Part shown: positions 63,229-64,000 of the stretch, one piece after another
How positions within the stretch are numbered: position 1 is the stretch's first letter
Layout of the letters: every line of letters begins with the position of its first letter
Origin: Sphingomonas echinoides
GTDB lineage: Bacteria; Pseudomonadota; Alphaproteobacteria; Sphingomonadales; Sphingomonadaceae
Reading direction: 5' to 3'
DNA: 64,000 nt
Assembly (NCBI RefSeq): GCF_029623395.1
Contig: NZ_JAPYKK010000012.1
Span: 1-64,000 of the forward strand
Position numbers and translations under genes: made by a program
Notes under the pieces: generated by a model
Database searches by the model: none
What the model saw: only the letters and a program-made list of their open reading frames with translations
Told to the model about the DNA's origin: nothing

Positions 63229-63332
63229 CGTCTTCTCCCAGAATAACGGGCGCAGGCGCCCGGTCGGGACCCTGTTGCCAGCTTTGGATGAAACGAGCGA
63301 TGAACAATCGTTACGCACGGCGCGCGAAACGG

Positions 63333-64000
63333 TCAGCGATCCCCGAGGATTGCGGTGATCGCCTCGGCCACCCCGTCGTCATCGTTGCTGGCGACGACAT
63401 GGGTCGCCTTGGCGCGAACCGCTTCCGGCCCCTGCCCCATCGCGAAGGACACCGCAGCACGCGCGAACATCGGCAAATCGTTCGCCTGATCCCCGAACAC
63501 CGCGATCTGGTCGAGCGGAACCGCAATGGCATCGGACAGCGCGGACAGCCCGTCGCCCTTGTTGCCGGTGCGCGGCGTCACATCCAGATAATAGGTCTGC
63601 GACTGCACGATCGTGGCGCTATCCGCGAAACCGTCCATCCGCTTGCGCAGGTCGATCAGCAGCTCGGGATCGTCGCTGACGAAGGTGACCTTGTCCGCGC
63701 GGTCGAACAGGTCGGAGAAGTCGGACGTCACGATCGGGTCCTGGTTGGACGCGCGCTTTTCGCTGTCGACATGACCGCCGACAGCGGTGCTGGCGTACCA
63801 CAGGTCGTCCGCGAACACCCAGGTGTCGACCGCGGCATCCTTCGCTGCGGCAAAGATCCCCTCGACCACGGCGCGGTTGATCCGGTCGGCCTGCAGCACG
63901 GTGCCATCGCGGCGGAAGACGGTGCCACCGTTAAACGCCCCCATCGGCCAGTCGATTTCCAGCGCCTCGGCGATCGGCATCATCCCCGATCGTGGTCGTG
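63333..64000 (-). CDS. HAD-superfamily Cof-type phosphatase, N-terminus cut by window edge
   Basis: The frame is open to base 64000, so the first 30 or so residues (motif I with the nucleophile Asp) are missing. The visible part has the RPRSGMMPIAEALEIDWPMGAFNGG segment, the C2 cap, NKGDGLSALSDAIAV and motif IV FGDQANDLPMFARAAVSFAMGQGPEAVRAKATHV. This is the Cof/sucrose-phosphatase-like group that dephosphorylates sugar phosphates or nucleotides. Convergent/adjacent only to the SIMPL gene on the same strand. Confidence 0.9.
   Translation of the reverse strand, partial: RPRSGMMPIAEALEIDWPMGAFNGGTVFRRDGTVLQADRINRAVVEGIFAAAKDAAVDTWVFADDLWYASTAVGGHVDSEKRASNQDPIVTSDFSDLFDRADKVTFVSDDPELLIDLRKRMDGFADSATIVQSQTYYLDVTPRTGNKGDGLSALSDAIAVPLDQIAVFGDQANDLPMFARAAVSFAMGQGPEAVRAKATHVVASNDDDGVAEAITAILGDR

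Overview
The window is a 64 kb piece of a high-GC alphaproteobacterial chromosome, most likely Sphingomonas or a close relative in the Sphingomonadaceae. The evidence is the set of alphaproteobacterial cell-cycle proteins (the GcrA C-terminus at the left edge, a TrcR/DUF1013 protein, a SciP/DUF1153 protein), other alphaproteobacterial families (DUF1192, the PhyR-independent DUF3072 type small protein, GH108 lysozyme with a 3TM holin), the dnaA-rpsT-mutM-ubiE-ubiB-coaBC-dut gene order, and nested palindromic intergenic repeats. No prophage structural genes, insertion sequences, CRISPR arrays or rRNA genes are visible. One tRNA gene (tRNA-Pro, GGG) is present.

Left part (1-14 kb): gcrA tail, an outer membrane beta-barrel protein, parE, a secreted TPR protein, a Tat-exported PhoX phosphatase, a LysR-GNAT-small membrane protein operon, apaG, metZ, a GT39-like membrane glycosyltransferase, a small lipoprotein and a quinone oxidoreductase. 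Middle-left (14-30 kb): DUF1192, clpA, a membrane diguanylate cyclase, an acyl-CoA ligase, a GST, an LpxH-like phosphoesterase with a GT4 glycosyltransferase, trcR, tgt, an M16 peptidase and a SleB-type cell wall hydrolase.

Middle (30-46 kb): an S9 peptidase, an isolated GH108 muramidase/3TM holin pair, and, divergent from it, a 1320-residue hybrid histidine kinase followed by a REC-HPt protein and a convergent NarL-type regulator. Then come a GT-C-like membrane protein, the tRNA, the yajC-secD-secF Sec accessory operon with a Mth938-domain protein, and a DUF3089 protein.

Right part (46-64 kb): a GT4 glycosyltransferase, dnaA with a 400-bp AT-rich leader packed with GANTC (CcrM) sites, rpsT, and the mutM / ubiE-ubiB-membrane protein-coaC-coaB / dut-moeB block. 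In this block coaC and coaB are separated by a single in-frame TGA. The window ends with wecB-wecC (UDP-ManNAcA synthesis), mnmA, sciP, a GlsB-family membrane protein, a SIMPL-domain protein and a truncated HAD phosphatase.

Themes that tie genes together are cell-cycle control (GcrA, TrcR, SciP and GANTC-rich dnaA), envelope and glycan building (two GT4 enzymes, three polytopic GT-C-like proteins, wecBC, LpxH-like enzyme), peptidoglycan cutting (GH108, SleB) and ubiquinone/CoA synthesis. Most genes look intact and ordinary. The most notable signals are the GANTC cluster at dnaA, the orphan lysis cassette beside a phosphorelay, the palindromic repeats that supply ribosome binding sites, and the split coaBC.
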